Assembly: GCA_021648525.1 (NCBI GenBank)
Contig: JAKISP010000044.1
Location: forward strand, 1-34,095
DNA: 34,095 nucleotides
DNA from: Gammaproteobacteria bacterium
GTDB lineage: Bacteria > Pseudomonadota > Gammaproteobacteria > SZUA-140
Direction of reading: 5' to 3'
Shown here: piece after piece, positions 33,658 to 34,095 of the stretch
Numbering within the stretch: the stretch's first letter is position 1
Layout of the letters: each line of letters starts with the position of its first letter
The notes under the pieces: generated by a model
The model's input: only the letters and a program-made list of their open reading frames with translations
The model's database searches: none
What the model was told of the DNA's origin: nothing
Translations under genes and position numbers: made by a program

Positions 33658-34095
33658 TCATTCTGTTGGCAGCGGTATCTGCTTGATATGTTCAATCATC
33701 AACTGTACCGTTTTTCGCCCCATATATTCATTGACATCCAGACGGAAAACGGCGTGCAGTTGATCGCCAGCCATATCACTATGATTAAATGCAATCGCAT
33801 CAACCGTGTTTCCGCTACCGATAGGTTGCAGTACCAATTTAAGATGCTTTCCTGCCACAACACGCTGCTGCACCACTTTAAAATCACCATCAAAAATTGG
33901 TTCAGGAAATGCCTGTCCCCATGGCCCACTTGCACGTAACACCTCAGCAAGCTCCAGTGAGAATTCCTCGTTTTCAAGCTCACCATCGCTGTGAATCACA
34001 TCCTGCAAAATCTCATCATCAACACAACGGCGCAGCTCCTGATTAAAAGCAACTTCAAATGCCTTAAGGTCATCTGCCTTTAGCGTCATCCCTGC
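33658..34095 (-). CDS. recJ: Single-stranded-DNA exonuclease RecJ, C-terminal part
   Basis: This is the last part of a RecJ gene that continues beyond the right edge; the frame stays open through 34095 and the ATG at 34089 is internal. The end of the DHHA1 domain (AGMTLKADDLKAFEVAFNQE) leads into the RecJ OB-fold domain: LRASGPWGQAFPEPIFDGDF, VVAGKHLKLVLQP and VDAIAFNHSD. RecJ is the 5'-3' ssDNA exonuclease of RecFOR recombination and mismatch repair. The stop is TGA at 33658-33660. The 92-nt gap to the accessory module holds a 10-bp palindrome ATACCGGTAT at 33617. Confidence 0.9.
   Translation of the reverse strand, partial: AGMTLKADDLKAFEVAFNQELRRCVDDEILQDVIHSDGELENEEFSLELAEVLRASGPWGQAFPEPIFDGDFKVVQQRVVAGKHLKLVLQPIGSGNTVDAIAFNHSDMAGDQLHAVFRLDVNEYMGRKTVQLMIEHIKQIPLPTE

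Overview
The window is chromosomal DNA from a gammaproteobacterium of moderate GC content. The block rpsB-tsf-pyrH-frr-uppS-cdsA-dxr-rseP-bamA-skp-lpxD-fabZ-lpxA-lpxB, divergent from map-glnD, is typical of that class. The order frr-uppS-cdsA-dxr-rseP matches Pseudomonas-like lineages rather than E. coli, and the usual rnhB/dnaE neighbours after lpxB are absent. The genus cannot be named from the sequence alone.

Layout: (1) 1-760 is a decayed accessory patch with a C-terminal fragment of an ISL3-like transposase, a frameshifted fragment of a TIR-like nucleotide-binding protein and the N-terminus of an AbrB/MazE-type antitoxin. (2) 1071-2186 holds an orphan cyclic-nucleotide-binding-fold protein and a small secreted protein of unknown function. 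(3) 2404-16279, all on the minus strand, is the translation / isoprenoid / phospholipid / outer-membrane biogenesis block. Many of its genes overlap by 4-8 bases. Two candidate promoters and a leader of about 200 nt precede rpsB. (4) 16667-22260, plus strand: map, glnD, a rhombosortase-like intramembrane protease, an NlpC/P60 lipoprotein and a short-chain dehydrogenase. (5) 22438-26440: acnA, a DUF481-type outer-membrane protein and a PilZ protein. (6) 26742-29315: an exported pair, a DUF6844-like protein and a CsgG/FlgT-like protein. (7) 29528-33565 is accessory: an orphan small gene, a Y1-transposase remnant, and a minus-strand module of a large multidomain protein (split by an apparent one-base frameshift) plus a periplasmic partner, followed by the remnant of a second copy of the large gene. 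(8) The window ends in the 3' part of recJ.

How the genes fit together: the minus-strand block links ribosome production (S2, EF-Ts, RRF) and UMP kinase to undecaprenyl-PP and CDP-diacylglycerol synthesis, MEP-pathway isoprenoids, RseP stress proteolysis, BamA/Skp outer-membrane protein assembly and lipid A synthesis, so it is essentially an envelope-growth operon.

The most interesting observations are a strong intrinsic terminator whose DNA also encodes the signal peptide of the gene after acnA; the frameshifted large gene with its periplasmic partner and decayed paralogue, which is laid out like an effector/cargo module; and the antitoxin/TIR remnant, a relic of a possible defence locus. 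Functions for the accessory genes are inferences and are marked as such.
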